64,000 nucleotides of DNA, taken from Vitis vinifera (taxonomy: Eukaryota > Streptophyta > Magnoliopsida > Vitales > Vitaceae). This document shows positions 46,247 through 59,400 of the stretch, in pieces. The notes under the pieces were generated by a model that did no database searches, was not told where the DNA came from, and worked only from the letters and a program-made list of their open reading frames with translations. Numbering within the stretch: the stretch's first letter is position 1; the number at the start of each line of letters is the position of its first letter. The stretch lies in assembly GCF_030704535.1 (NCBI RefSeq), contig NC_081810.1, positions 8,628,501-8,692,500 of the forward strand, written 5' to 3'. The position numbers and the translations under genes are program-made.

Positions 46247-48173
46247 GATGCTCACATTTTGGATTCCTATAGTTGTCGGCTACTTTAAAAAAAACAGTTG
46301 TTTTAACCTCAAAAGAGTTTCTGGGTTTCTAAGATGGAACATGTAAAGATTAGCAGGATTCTCAATCTGACAATCCAAAATTGTAATACCTGTAATGGGT
46401 TCAAATGAGAATCTGAGTTCTGTGCAAACTTAAACAGTTTCCAATCCAGAAGTTGTGAATTCACTAAAGTTGGAATAGTTAAGGAATGCAAATATGCTTA
46501 AGATCTGTTCTTGGTCAGTAAAACTGCAGATCTTTCCAGGATTTTCTCTGGCAATTTTCTGTAATGTATAAAACAAATCAAAATTAATCAACCAAAATTG
46601 GGTAAAACTCACCAAATTTGTGTTTATAAGAACAATGATGAGCATTAAAAATGGAGAAAGTGGAGTCCTGAAATTCTAAAAATGGGAGAAGCCAATCTTG
46701 AAAGACTTAGGGCTTCATCTGTCCCAGGGAGTTAAGCCATTCAGAGCCACTCACCAACCAAATGAGGGAATCTCAAATTCAAGCTTGTAGCTCATTTAAT
46801 TAACCCACTTTTCATAAGATAGGATCATCCATAAGAATAAGAATCTTAACACAGGCCATGTCATACGAGTAAGTTTTTGGTTGCATACCAACTCTGTAAT
46901 TTCTACTCCCTCCGTTCCTTTGCTTTTTTCTTTTTATTATTTCACTAGAGTGAACAAAATGCTTGTGAGTAATGAATGGTATATTGGTGTTGGATATTAG
47001 CAAGTTCAGGTAATGATGATAGCTTGCACCATTTGGAAAGGCCTCAAAGAAATGGTTGAAAAGGTTGTCTTGTAGAAATGGCAATGCTTGGCCAGAGGGC
47101 ATTAGATTTAGATCCATTCAGCTGGAACCATTTCACCACTTTTAGAAAACTTGCCAGAGAGTGAGAGAGACGATATAATAGCTGGGGACATGGGCATGGG
47201 ATTTGAAGCTCTGTAAAGGGGAGGATGACAAGTGACCTTCACATGGAAGGAAATTGAATTTTGGTCAGGATCTTTTGATTGTAAGGACCACCAGAGCATC
47301 AGGCAGAGGGCTTTTTTAAGATATGGAAAAGAAGGACCACATGAGGATTGAGGAAAAGCCAACTAGCCCTTACAGTCTTGCGTACCTTCCGATGATTACA
47401 AACTTGATGGGTCTCTTCTCCTACAAAAATACTCATTAGCTACCGTTTCTTTCACCTCTTCAAGTGACTTGGAACTGTGCCAACCTCTTTTCCCTCCCAA
47501 CCTGTCCTTCTAGTACAAATGAAGCTTAAACTCAACACAAAAATACTACAGCTCTCTTCCAAACTCTGAACCCTCAGGCTTCAGCCATTATTGATAAGCT
47601 TTGGAGTTACAGTGAATGCATGTGTAGTGGAACTAGTAAGAGGGGGCAGATATAAACCTGGTCAGACCTGTATAATTGAAATCAAACAAAAAAGGGGAAA
47701 TTTGCTTTCATAAAGAAAAGATGAAACATCGTTAGTCATGCAGGATCTGCTATATAGGTACTTGATCTCAATTACTAGTCCAAAAAGTTTGAACTCTGAT
47801 TTTTTTTCTTTTTCTTTTCTTTTCCCTTTTTTCCTGTGGCTGACAGTAGAGGGATCTGTATCACACCACAAAGCAAGTAGATAGATTTATTACTCACTTA
47901 AAACTTGAGAGCTGCATACAGGCATGTAGTCTCATTCATATGTAGAAAATTGCTCTACAATCTGATGAATTTCCAGACCGTTTGACATGGATTCTTACCC
48001 TTCCCTTTATTTTCTGTTCACAACTACCCCTTCACTTTTGATCTCAAACCTAACCCTACCACTTCATCTGGCAAGGGTAATGTGTCAATTCAGCCACTGA
48101 ATTCATTCTTATCTCCAGCTTTAAACACATTTAACCTCCTTCTCATTAAGTTTAATTCATGGGAGCTGAGAGG
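46247..48173. other. Intergenic region between converging OVATE and WNK genes
   Basis: Both neighbours end here, so their 3' UTRs lie at the edges. Open frames at 46812-47117 and 47108-47362 (minus) are not supported by any domain. I see no RNA gene, transposon or notable repeat. Confidence 0.55.
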
Positions 48174-51100
48174 TTAAGCTCTTCTTCTTTGAGATCCTTG
48201 CCCTTTTCCATCTCTTGTAGTTCTTGTGGAATGAGCACCAGTTGGTTTCTGTGATACCTTCCCGGAGACATTGCAGGGTGCCTGAAACCCAATGTTTTCC
48301 ACAGCTCCAACCGTCTTGGACAACCGTCTTTTGTGCACCTCCTCCACCAATGTTCTATGCAGTAGCTGGCTTCGCACATCTACTAATGAGCGGTTTCTTG
48401 TTAATCTAATGGTCTCCATTGCGAACTTATCCTTAGAACCAGGAGCTCTCTGTGACTCCTGCAAAACCTTGCCTTGCTTGTAGCTTTTTCCAGGCAGGGC
48501 CTTCCGCGTGCTAGAGTTCTCTTCAGGGCAAAACCTTGTAGACTTCTGAGTTTTCGCCCCAGGATGCTGTTCTCTTCTTAAAGTACTTGTTTCGGAACAG
48601 TGTTCATTGCCAGAAAAGTAATTCAAGTTGGAATATTTTCCAGAGTGTGCAGAACTTTCAGAGCTGGTATCGTCAAACAAATCATCTGCAACAAGATTCA
48701 TTTCTGATTAAAACTCAGATTCACATCTCAACCCAGCATAAAAACTCTTGAATCTAATGGACCTATAGAAGCAAAATAGGTTGTTAAGTGTATGGCTCCT
48801 CAAAGGCCCTGTCTTTCAAAGTCTCTATAGCCCTAATGAGCCAGCTAAGGAACATATATAAACCCGAACCACAATGAGGAAAATAACTTCCCATATCCTA
48901 ATTTTGCTCATCAGGGGAGCAGAATCCCCATACCCAGTTGCATTGAAGGTTAGACTAGGTGTGAATTCAGCCTATACCTCATGATTTTCTAGACAGATTG
49001 GTTCTGGCCAAGTGCTTTGAATTCGGATTGGACTGGCTCTAACTGCGCCTAATGTATTCTTTAGTCAGAGAAAAGGTTGGGTTGTGTAGGACAAGGGCAT
49101 GGCTGCCTCTAACCAGGGTAATGCCCTCAGCCACCCAAAAACACTAGCAGGCTCATATCATAGTATGGAACCTTCAGTATTAGGACGGTGGTCTAGAAAT
49201 GCTAACCAAACTTCAGGAAAATATAACTAATTGATACCTTTGAGCCAATCACCACCTTGAGCCATTGTGTCCAACCTGTGAGAAGTGCTCAAACACGGAA
49301 ACGAAGCTTGGGATGATGAACAGGAGGAGAAAGAGCGGAATGGATGGTTATGTCCCTCATCTTCTTCTTGATAATCAAATGCATAGTGATGTTGCTGTGG
49401 CATGTCCCATTTCTTCCATTGTGGTACTAGAGCAGATATCTCCCCATCAATCATATCTGCAATTTCAAATGGCTCCCAATCTGTGATCTCCAACTCCTTC
49501 ACCATCTCCATTGCCACATCAATTGGAGTGTCAGTCACAATGTCAAAGGGAAAATATATGTTCCTTGCAGACCCTGCAAGGATGAAAAACAAAGGGTTTA
49601 ATGGACCTGAAATGACCTGAATGCTTCTAAATTGCATATAAAGAATTGACTGACATACCATCTTTATCAGCAGTCTGCACTTTAAGGAAAATGGTATCAT
49701 CATCAGGATTCAGTGTCCCTGTGATTGTCATGTTGGTCCTTACTCTATCATCGCTCAAGCGCAGTTTCTCTATTCTTATGTCATTCAGAAATGGCTTCTG
49801 ACTTCCAAGCTTTGGTTTAGGAAGCCGTTTGGCCTCATCAGAGGCCAGAAAAGGATCAAGCAATAGTTCTTTTGCAGGTAGTCTCTTGGAAGCAGTTACT
49901 AAGCATTTCCCAATGAACCTCTGTGCTTCCAAGTCTTGAATCCGGTAGAATGCTCCAGGAAGCTTTCCCTGAATGGAGAAAAGAGGGATGTGGGTCAGAT
50001 TATGCTTCACTGATATGCAATCTTGACATCAAAATCTTGCCTTACCGATGTCACTTTCTTGTAAATTTGTGCAGGGTTGGAGCATTCACTATAGGGGTAC
50101 TCAGATGTAAGCATTTCTAATACACACATGCCAAATGAGTAGACATCAACCAGTTCATTGTAGTTTTCCTCATATAACTCTGGTGCCATGAACTCCGGTG
50201 TTCCTATACCACCCAACAAACAATAAAAAACAGAAGTTAGAAAACCAGTATTTCTAGGGGGAAAGCACACGCAAAAAGACTGGTATACAAGTTATTCAGT
50301 AGCATCTTCATGAGGCCCTTTGGAGACATCCCATAAAGTGATTTCTTCCTCAACGATGGAGACTATACCTATAACACTGTGAGCTGATTGGGAGCCCCGG
50401 AGAATGGCTGCCAAGCCTAGATCGCCAATCTTAACTTCTCCAAGATGCCCATTGACAAAGATGTTATCACACTTGAGGTCTCTGTGAATTACTGGAGGAT
50501 CATGGCCATGCAGATAAACAAGCCCCCTGAGGATTTGCCGTGCCCAGCATTTAATAGCTCGGATGTCCACCCTTTTGTACTTCTTCCTGTATCTGTACTA
50601 GAGAATATATAGTTGCTGTTAACAATTAGTCTACTATTTTAAAAGAAAGGAATGAACAATTCTGCAGAATTTACTCTCTGAGGGTGCCTGAGGTGAAGAA
50701 TTCAGTGATGAAGTTGAAGGTTTTGCGTTCCACATCAATCCAAGAAGTGTAGAATTGGATGATGGAATCGTGATTGAGGGCGCTGAGGAGATGAACTTCA
50801 GAGTAAAGCCGCTGTAACTCATCGGGTGATCGGAGAACTTCATTGAGTTTCACTTGGTTCCATGCCACTTCCATTCCAAGGACCTCATCTATTGCCTTGT
50901 AAACTGTCTTCATTGCTCCTTTGCCCAAGACTTCGTCCAACTGTTCATCATACATAGACCATAATCACAATCAACCAAGAAAGGAATAAGGATTTGATTC
51001 TTTTGAGCCTTGCAAAACCCTTAACAAAAGCCCATGGGAGTTCCCTAATAAATCATCAAAATCAATCAAACAAGAATAAGACACCAACATATTAGCCATC

Positions 51101-51627
51101 AACATTCATCATCTCCACTCTTCTTCTCAAGATTATCAAGCTTTAACCGGCTGAATATAGGTGTTTGCTTACATTTTTAATGGGCATATCTTCATGGCTA
51201 TCTTCATCTATGAATATGTCCCTTTTTTCCCCTTACATGGAAGTGGAGCTAAAGAAACACCCACCTCCCACCAAGCCAATTATCGTTAAATTTAATTGAA
51301 GCCCAGTTGAAAGAAAGCTTTTCATGTAGAAAAGAGGACACCCAACTACTTAAATTAATAGCATCAATCTCATATTTTAATCACACAGCTACTCCATGTA
51401 TCGTATATATCATAAACTAAGGCGAAACTTTTTCTGTCTATATACTACAAGAGCCTGCAGACCTGCATGCTCATGATCAACCAAACATAAGACTTCAAAA
51501 AAAAAAAATTACATATATAGATGATCAAGAAACTTACTCTACCATAGCGACCAGTTGGATCGGTTTCAGCATATCCAGACTCATCTTTTCCTTCGTTGGT
51601 GAGCTCTCCAAGCTTTGTTCTATACAT
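48174..51627 (-). CDS. WNK4: WNK-type protein kinase, WNK4/5-like
   Basis: WNK (with no lysine) kinases are Ser/Thr kinases acting in ion balance, flowering and clock control in plants. Seven coding exons (51627-51538, 50940-50675, 50592-50369, 50203-50046, 49968-49659, 49573-49238, 48685-48174) have GT/AG junctions and matching phases, giving 631 residues. The N-terminus holds [12 protein letters not shown]. The catalytic Lys sits in the Gly-rich loop ([11 protein letters not shown], Lys 41), and the usual beta-3 position is Asn (VAWNQV). HRDLKCDN is at 155-162 and DLGLA at 176-180. APE follows at the end of the activation segment ([13 protein letters not shown]). An OSR1-type C-terminal-like domain follows (about 290-370). 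The C-terminal end [14 protein letters not shown] with [11 protein letters not shown] matches the Arabidopsis WNK4 tail as I remember it. WNK5 is the main alternative. Confidence 0.93.
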
Positions 51628-54600
51628 GTTTTAAGCTACTAAAGATGAAAATTCTAAAAAAGAGAATTCAAAGTTGTTTACTAGAATGATGGAAACATGC
51701 AGTTAGGATTGAATGAAAACTGGGTTCTAAATCCGAGGCTTCCCCTCATGATTTTCATAAGAGAAAACACCAAAGAGGAGCCAGAAGAGCCTCGAGTAGT
51801 CAATACAGAGCATGATCCAGGCCATTCCCACAACCACACGAGAGAAGTCGTAGTTCTCAGCAAACATTTGATGAAAAGACAACGGTAAAAAGGAAAAATA
51901 GGTGAGATTTGACAAGAGAATAAAAGTTAAAAGAGAGAGGAAAAAAAAAAAAAAACGGAAAAAGATAGGGATATTTTCTTGGAAAAGTGGAATGTCCCTG
52001 TAAAGGATATAAAGGAATATTTGTTATGTGGGCAAGGAAATATTTGGAAAAATATTGAAGATTAAATCAAAAAAGATTAGAGAAGAGGAGTTGTGGCTGC
52101 CGGATTACTAGGAGGGTCCTGAACTTGAAGAATCTGTGGCTCCTCTTTGCAAGTGCCATTTGCAAGCAATTTTGAAAGAGAGATTACAGAAATTTGGGAG
52201 AAGACAAAAGTGTGATTTGGGTTGTGGGTGGTGGCTAGTGGATGAGATAGAGATGGAGAGTAGTCCAAATAAATAGAGAGCCTCACGCAATTGTATACTG
52301 CCTTGACATGCCATCATATGACGTTTTCATAATTTGTCAATATCATACGAACATTAAACCCATTGTCAAAAAAGTTAAAAAAAAAAAACACTAACTCCAT
52401 TACCAAAATGGAAAAATAAAAAAGGGAAAATGTAGCACACCACTACTCATAATTCCTATACCACATCCCAAAAAATAAAAAAAATAAAAAAAATCATATA
52501 CCACAACTAAGATTTTTTTATATCTTAATTTTATTTCTTTATTATTATCCATATACAAATATATTTTGATTTCATTTCTTTACTATTTCGATCTTTTTTT
52601 TATACAACTCCACCATCAATAATTATGATTTTTAATTCAATATGGTACACAAATTCGATTGCACCATCAATAATTGTGATTTTTAATTCAATAGAGTACA
52701 CAAATTCGGTATTCTAGTATTAATTTTTTGTTTTATATATATATACATAACTATTGCATGTTAGAAAATTTATAATTAAAAAAAGGATAATGATTTTTTT
52801 TTTTGGATTAAGAAAGATTCCTTTTTGGATGGTTTTTTTTGCCAAGTGAGTAGTAGTGGGTTGAGAAGACCACAACCCCTTTCATTTTCAAAATCGCCCA
52901 TGATTATCTTATGGCATTTGAAAGAGTCTCTCCCACTTATTTTTATTCTTATCCTGTCATTTTCAACTTTTCCATGGCATGGGGACCTCCGCCCTTTATT
53001 TATTTATTTAAATATAAATAATGTCTAATTTTAAATGTGGGGTTGACCATATAATTTGTCTGCCATTACCACTAGTTGTTTTATGGTGTATGATATTACA
53101 TGTTGGCGGTACATGCATTTGTACTCAAATCGAACAAGCTCTTCCAAACCTCGGAAATTAAAGAAAAAACACACACGCACACAAGAAAAGTTAAATCCGA
53201 CAAGTAAGGCTACTTACAATTGATTTACCAGCCCCAAAATAAGCAAATATATGAATACAAATTTGACCCTTCGATTTAGCCGCCGGACAAGGCCCTGGAA
53301 GTCAAAACCCACTAAAAGTCTAAACCGATGCTGCCAATCTATACAAATGTTTATGTCTTGGACTTCCTTTCATAAGAATTACAAAGGTTCAAATAATTTT
53401 TAAATGGTAAATCTAACTCTTCCCTTTTTTTCTTTTTTCTTTTTTGTTTTTGAAAAATAATCTATTTTTAACCTAAATATTATTTACTATTGCAAATATT
53501 TATATTTAGGTTTTCAAAGAGAAGGTTATTTTCATAAGAAAATAATAAAGGTATTTTTGTCCCAATGAGATAAAAAAAATGGAAAGAGGTCAAATTTTAA
53601 AATTTGAATTTTTAGAAACCCTTTCAATCAAATAATTCCAATAATTATACCTTGCCACTTAAAAATGAAAATAAAAATAAGACGAGAATAAAAATAATAC
53701 AAGAAATCAAAATATGAAAATGAGAATTGATTTTTGTAAAATAAATTTATACTATCTTTGGATCTAGAAAGTTTGAAAAAAAATGTAAAAACAAAAAAAA
53801 AAAAAAAGAAAATGAAGAAAAAAAAGTAAAGAAAAGTAAAAAAATGAATTTAATGTTAATAAAATATACATTTTTTTTAATAATTTTAATTATATTCAAC
53901 TTTTTTTTTTTTTTTTTTCATATTCAAACCAAATATAAGAAAATTATTTTTTATCTTTTCTTGGTACTTTTTAAAACTAACCATAGCCTTAGTGAATAAG
54001 AATGAAATTAATTTGTGGTAGTTATTCTCCATTCTAGCGTTTTGATTTAAAAATAATGTTTGAAGACTAACCTTAATTTTTTAAAATATTTGGATAGAAA
54101 AAAATCAAAATCATAATTAGATATTCCAAACTTTGTGGTGTAATTTTATGGGCATTTTGAAAAAGTGGAAATATGTATTTTTCCTTGAAACGTTATGGAT
54201 AAAAGATTTCCATTTAATTAAATGCAAGTACAAAGAAGATTAGGTGTGAAAAATGGCAGTCTTTTGATCGACAATTTAAGTTGTTGGGTCTAATAAGAAT
54301 GGTACGTACTCTTAACACAAATGATCAAACAAAAATACATAAAGTTTCTTTGGAGGCCAGTCGGATGAGAAAAACTGAGGATAAGAAATAGGAAGTGTAG
54401 GAGAAAGAGTCAATGAAACGGATAGGTGAAATGAATGGAGGCATATAAGACTTGAGAGAAGTGGGAACAAGAGGCTGGCATACTGAAATGCAAATGGATT
54501 GAAAGAAGGAAAGAGGAAGGAAAGAAGAAGAAGAGAGAGAGAAAAAAGGGTTTTTGTGGGGGAAGGGGGAATGGTGAGTGGGGCACACAGGAGTACAGGA

Positions 54601-54972
54601 CACTCACTGCGCTGTGAAGTGTGATGTGTGATGGCAGCTCATGGGTTTGTATTAATGGCCTCCTTTTTTCTTACAATGATATAATCCACATAATATGAAT
54701 GAGGACCCATTTGTTGGCCATGCACCCACCAGCTGATTGGCTATTATCCTATTAATTATTAACAAAATCTACAAAATCTTTGAAACAAAGCTTGATTCAC
54801 TATCATCTGAGTATCCTCATTCACAATATTCATGTGGGTTTAAATTAATCCCCAAAAAAAAAAAAAAGGAAAAAGGGTGAGCTCAGAGGTGCTGTGTTCT
54901 CATCTGGATATCAGATGGGTGTGATCGACCCATGATCGCACGGTGAGCACTGGGATTCATCATCGCTCAAGC
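51628..54972. other. Intergenic region upstream of the WNK gene
   Basis: The WNK promoter and leader should be at the left. A CT-rich stretch at about 52080-52320 may be a first noncoding exon. The rest is AT-rich with A and T runs near 51940, 52797, 53794 and 53901. A purine-rich stretch spans about 54390-54600, and its minus-strand open frame is low-complexity. I see no gene. Confidence 0.5.
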
Positions 54973-55043
54973 TGCACCAGCCGGGAATCGAACCCGGGTC
55001 TGTACCGTGGCAGGGTACTATTCTACCACTAGACCACTGGTGC
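54973..55043 (-). tRNA. tRNA-Gly(GCC): tRNA-Gly (anticodon GCC)
   Basis: Seventy-one nucleotides fold as a standard tRNA on the minus strand. The acceptor stem GCACCAG pairs with CTGGTGC, with discriminator A. The A box reads TGGTCTAGTGGTAG. The anticodon loop CTGCCAC sits on a closed stem. The T arm is CCGGG-TTCGATT-CCCGG. There is no intron. The CCA end is not encoded, as expected for a nuclear gene, and the sequence is the usual plant nuclear form. Confidence 0.97.
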
Positions 55044-56474
55044 TTGATGTTCAATTGTAAACTATTTGCATAAAGTCGTTTGGATAAGCTTCATGATTTG
55101 TATTTTACCTCAATAATTTGGGGGCCCTTTTTAGTCTCTTCAAAGAAAAGATTTAGTTTCTTTTGTTTGGTTTTGGGTCTAATCATATGATTTATTAGGT
55201 AGAATTAACTTCATAGGTTGTATTTTAGTTCAATAATATTAATCTAAGAACCCTTGTGTTGATTTTCAACACAATTTTGAATCAAAGCTTGGCGTTTTTT
55301 TGAGAAAATTTACTATTTTCAAAATTTTTCTTAAAAATAAATTTTTATTTTTTACAGTAGAAAATGTTTTTTAAAATTTAAACACAAGTTTGTTTGATGA
55401 ATTTTGGATTGAAAGTTCTTAATAATTTAAGCGCTTTCGAATGTTTGATTAAAGTGTTTAGGAGAATAATTAAAAATATGAAAAATATTTTTAAAAGTAA
55501 AAATAGGTACAGAAGTTACTTTTCATATTTGAACTCTCAAATTTTTCATAGTTAGTTATGTAGTTCCCAAAAAGTACTAAAAACAATAAGAAAGATATAA
55601 AAAATAAAATAAAATATAATTAAAATGAGTAAAATATATTTGAAAAAAAATATGTAAAAATATTTATTAACTTCTCTTTTTTCCCTTTTTTTTTTTTCCC
55701 GGTAACCAAACAAAATAAATAATCAAGTACTCATAGTCCGTTACATAGGAATTGTTTGCCACAATTCCGAAGTGGGCTACTAGCCTACTACCACACAAGG
55801 TAACACAACGCCCAGTGCCCATCCCTGTTAGCTCATTCCAATTTCCAAGAGGCAATTCATTCTCCTCCGACAAAACTGCTGTGCTAATCTGTTGTGCACT
55901 ATTCTAGAAAAGGCCAGGATGAGGTGTGATCAATCTCCAAACAAGGCAACAACCCCTTTGAATGGTGGCCATATCCACCATAAAATTTCAAGTCATTTTG
56001 TGGAACCCCACCAACATTTTTCTTAGTGGTTGCCAAAGGAGAAGTTCAACCCCTGAATCTTGATCATCATTGTTGAACACTGGTATAAAAACATCTTCCA
56101 ATAGCCCATTGTGCAGTGAACTGAATCATCAATTGTAATAGATGCAGAAGAGGCAGAATGTTAACAAGAAAGACAAACTGTATCTGTTTTGATATTGTTT
56201 GCAGTTACAGGCTTACAGCAAGGGAACCAAAATCGAGAGCAACATCACCTTGTATATGACACCCATTGAACTCAAGGAGAAGCCAACAAATGGCCATGTA
56301 AAAGGGAAAATTTTGTTCCAGAAGAATGTACAAAATACTTCTTTGTACAACTGGCCAACAACCCTGAAAGAAAGAAAAAGCAGGACAGAAAAAGGGTATT
56401 TTCTAAAGTTTGGCCTGATTTATTAGCATCTATGGTAATTTTTGCTATGTTTTTAACTCTTCTATTGTATTAGA
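55044..56474. other. Intergenic region between tRNA-Gly and the nucleotidyltransferase gene
   Basis: AT-rich at the left; more balanced from about 55700, where the 3' UTR of the nucleotidyltransferase gene may lie. Open frames at 55667-55873 (minus) and 56199-56426 (plus) show no domain. I see nothing else. Confidence 0.5.
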
Positions 56475-59400
56475 CTATCCATCCACCTGCATTTTGAGGG
56501 ACAAAGGGGGGAAATCGTCTTCGTTTTTCAGATGGTATGACAACCCTTCAAACCTGGAAGTCCAAAACCATAAAGGAAAAGCTCAGGGATTCCAATAGGA
56601 ACAAGGAAACTTTAACTATGTGTAGCTATATTCATCATTTTCCAAAGATATTTTTCAGAGGGTAGAAAATTTGATTACCTCTTTTCTTCATTACCCAGTA
56701 CTGGTTTTGGACTCTGCATTCTTGAACCTACAGGACTTGCAGTTGCTCCCCAAGCAGGCAAAGTGCCTGAAGAATCTGGCTTAGTGCATCTATCTGGTGT
56801 GGGCAGTCCAGATGACATAGTACCAAAGGACCCAAACTCAAGTCTCTTTGGTGGGAGAGATGAACCATTGGCATGGATAGACTTCCCATGGCCTAGAACT
56901 GGATACTGTAACTGTGACAACTCATGGCTGGTTTCTTCAATCAAGTTCATCTCTTGCTGAGCTGCAACCAAGCCATTCCTATGTTTGCGCCTGTGTAATT
57001 GACTGTGAGATTCTAGTGCTTGATTCCTTCTCTGCCCTACTGGTCTATCCCGGTTTGGAAGATGGCTCTGCAAGATTTCAAATGGAAGGTTTCCATAATA
57101 TTAAGATGCCATGCAGAGACTATATGGATTGCAGACCCCAACAGAAGAACAAAAAAACCCAAAAACCCAAAAAAGGAGACGAGCAAATGCCCACAAAGAA
57201 ATCGGAAATGAAGATACCATGTTGGGAAAGTATGTGCCAGTTCCTCGAGGTTTTTGCTTATCTTCCAGGCCAAAAGCAGTAATAGATCGTGCAGGATGCT
57301 TTACAGGGAAATGATTTCCCAAGATAACACCATTTGAGTCCATCTGAGAATGCAAATTCTGCGTAAACTGCAGGTGCTGACGGACTTTGTCCCATGGAGT
57401 ATTTATCTGCAACTGTGAAGGTGACAAAGGAGGACTGGGCAGTAGAGGTGGAGGTAAGGCATGGCCATAGCAACATTGACCATATTGCAGGCTTCTAATG
57501 TGACTGTCATAATCCCCACTGAGGTCCAACAAAGTTTCCAATGATCCCAGGCTTCCAGCATTGCAAGCGAAGTCCCTTCCTCTAAAAGCAAGGGCTGTAT
57601 TTTCTGAGATATTAGCAGTTGGTCTAGAGATAATAGAACCAATAGAGTTGTGCCCTTCATGATAACTATGCGAACTGAATGAAGTGTTAGCCACAAAATG
57701 GTTCTCTTTGGATTCCTGCTGTAGAACAATGCTGGCATCATCAATAACAGAGCTTTCTGCCATTTTTGGACACAGGCTCCCATTTTCTATAAACAAGCTA
57801 GAGATATATAAACGATGTCCATGGTGAGATTTCACTGAAAGGGACCTACCCAAGTTGCCAGTCGGAGGCAGACTGTCAGACATGTCCTCTGTAATCCTCA
57901 GATCATGAAAACCACAGCTTGCACTCTCTTTGGAGTCCCCTGAGAGACAATATCCTGAAACAGCATTCCCATCTATAGAACTGTCCATTTCCGACAATGA
58001 AGGAGAGGACAGCACTCCCATTGAGGAGGTTTCATCATCAATTCTAGTTATCTTATCACTATCGAGTGATGTTAGAAAAATTTCATCTTCAGAGCATATT
58101 TCGGTGCCTGATGATGAAGATGAAGAGCTTGACCCTCTAGAGCCAAAAGTCAGAGCAGAATTTTGGATTTCAGCCATATATTTGCTTCTATGCCTCTCTA
58201 AAGTGCTTGCAAAGAAATTTTTGAGCTCATCCTGTATCACTTCCCTTGGTAACGAAAGAATCTGGCCAAGCTTGTGAGACCCATATTTAAAAGCACTACG
58301 TATTCGATAGAAATTTCCTGTGGAGAATCCAAGCATGTTACCATTATCATAATTAAGAGAGAACAGATATGTCAAGAAAAACCCTTTTTATGCTTATCTG
58401 GGTCTACTTTAGAAAAATCTTCTCATTTTTTTCTTCATATGCAGAAACAATATTCTATTGAAAACAAGAAAGCTTGAGTAGATGTGCTGTTTGAAAAAAA
58501 CAGCAATAGCATTGAATTGTGGTAAGCACAGTGCTGGTGTTGCACAAGTGATATGGGTATTGAAATCCATGGAAAATTAGATGATGAGGGTGGCAGAGGA
58601 AGTGACTGTAGGGCCAGTAATGAGGCGATGATGGTGGTGGTATCGAAAGTGATGCTGATGGTGGAGGTGACAGTAATAACTGTGATGAACCAAAGCTAGT
58701 CATAGCACCAGCAAGAAGGTGGAAGATGTGATGATGTAATTAGTGGTGGTACTGCAACTGTTATTGGCATTGATGATTCTCATGGTTTGGGAACTGAAAC
58801 AGCATTAATTTTTGCATGTAAGAGCAGCAAATTCCTGTCTTTACCAGGAACATTTTTGCACTACCGTAATCCCCACCCAAAAAAAAAGGGAAAGTACTTT
58901 AAGGTGCATCACTAAACTTCCTTTTTTACTAGCTTTCACCATTTTAATCAACATGCATCTAAAGATTTCTAAAATGACAGACAGTCATTGCACAGACTTC
59001 ACTCACTTGAACAATGCATGTTCAGTACTTGTATAAGAATGTAACAAAAATGTAGCCTCCATATTTCAAAGGCTTAATCATTTTTTTTTTTTCAGGAATT
59101 GCTACAAGATCATTTGACTGAAACAAAAACAGATATATACCTTTATTGACACTGCGCCCAAGATTGTTGTTTTCCCTCAGTGGATCAATTATATTAAGAT
59201 GCTTCAGGGGAAATGTCCGCGAGTTTGTCTCAAGCCCCCTGAATGGAACCGAGAACATGTCCACACAGTTTCTAAGAAATTCTTCACTTAACAATAAATC
59301 ATCCTGCCCATTTTCTGGTAGTTCAGCTGCAGAGAGAGAGAGATCACATTCTCAAGAACAATAACGGAACCTATTCAATGTCACAAACACAAAAATTGAT

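Noticed and set aside
52077-52317. Small minus-strand open frames upstream of the WNK gene
   Set aside because: The composition is Ser/Pro-rich without a domain; more likely leader or promoter sequence than a gene.
54325-54607. 92-codon Ser/Phe/Pro-rich minus-strand frame
   Set aside because: It comes from a purine-rich low-complexity tract and shows no protein family.
56914-57282. Plus-strand open frame over the nucleotidyltransferase 3' exons
   Set aside because: It overlaps real exons and an intron on the minus strand and has a low-complexity Lys/Pro sequence.
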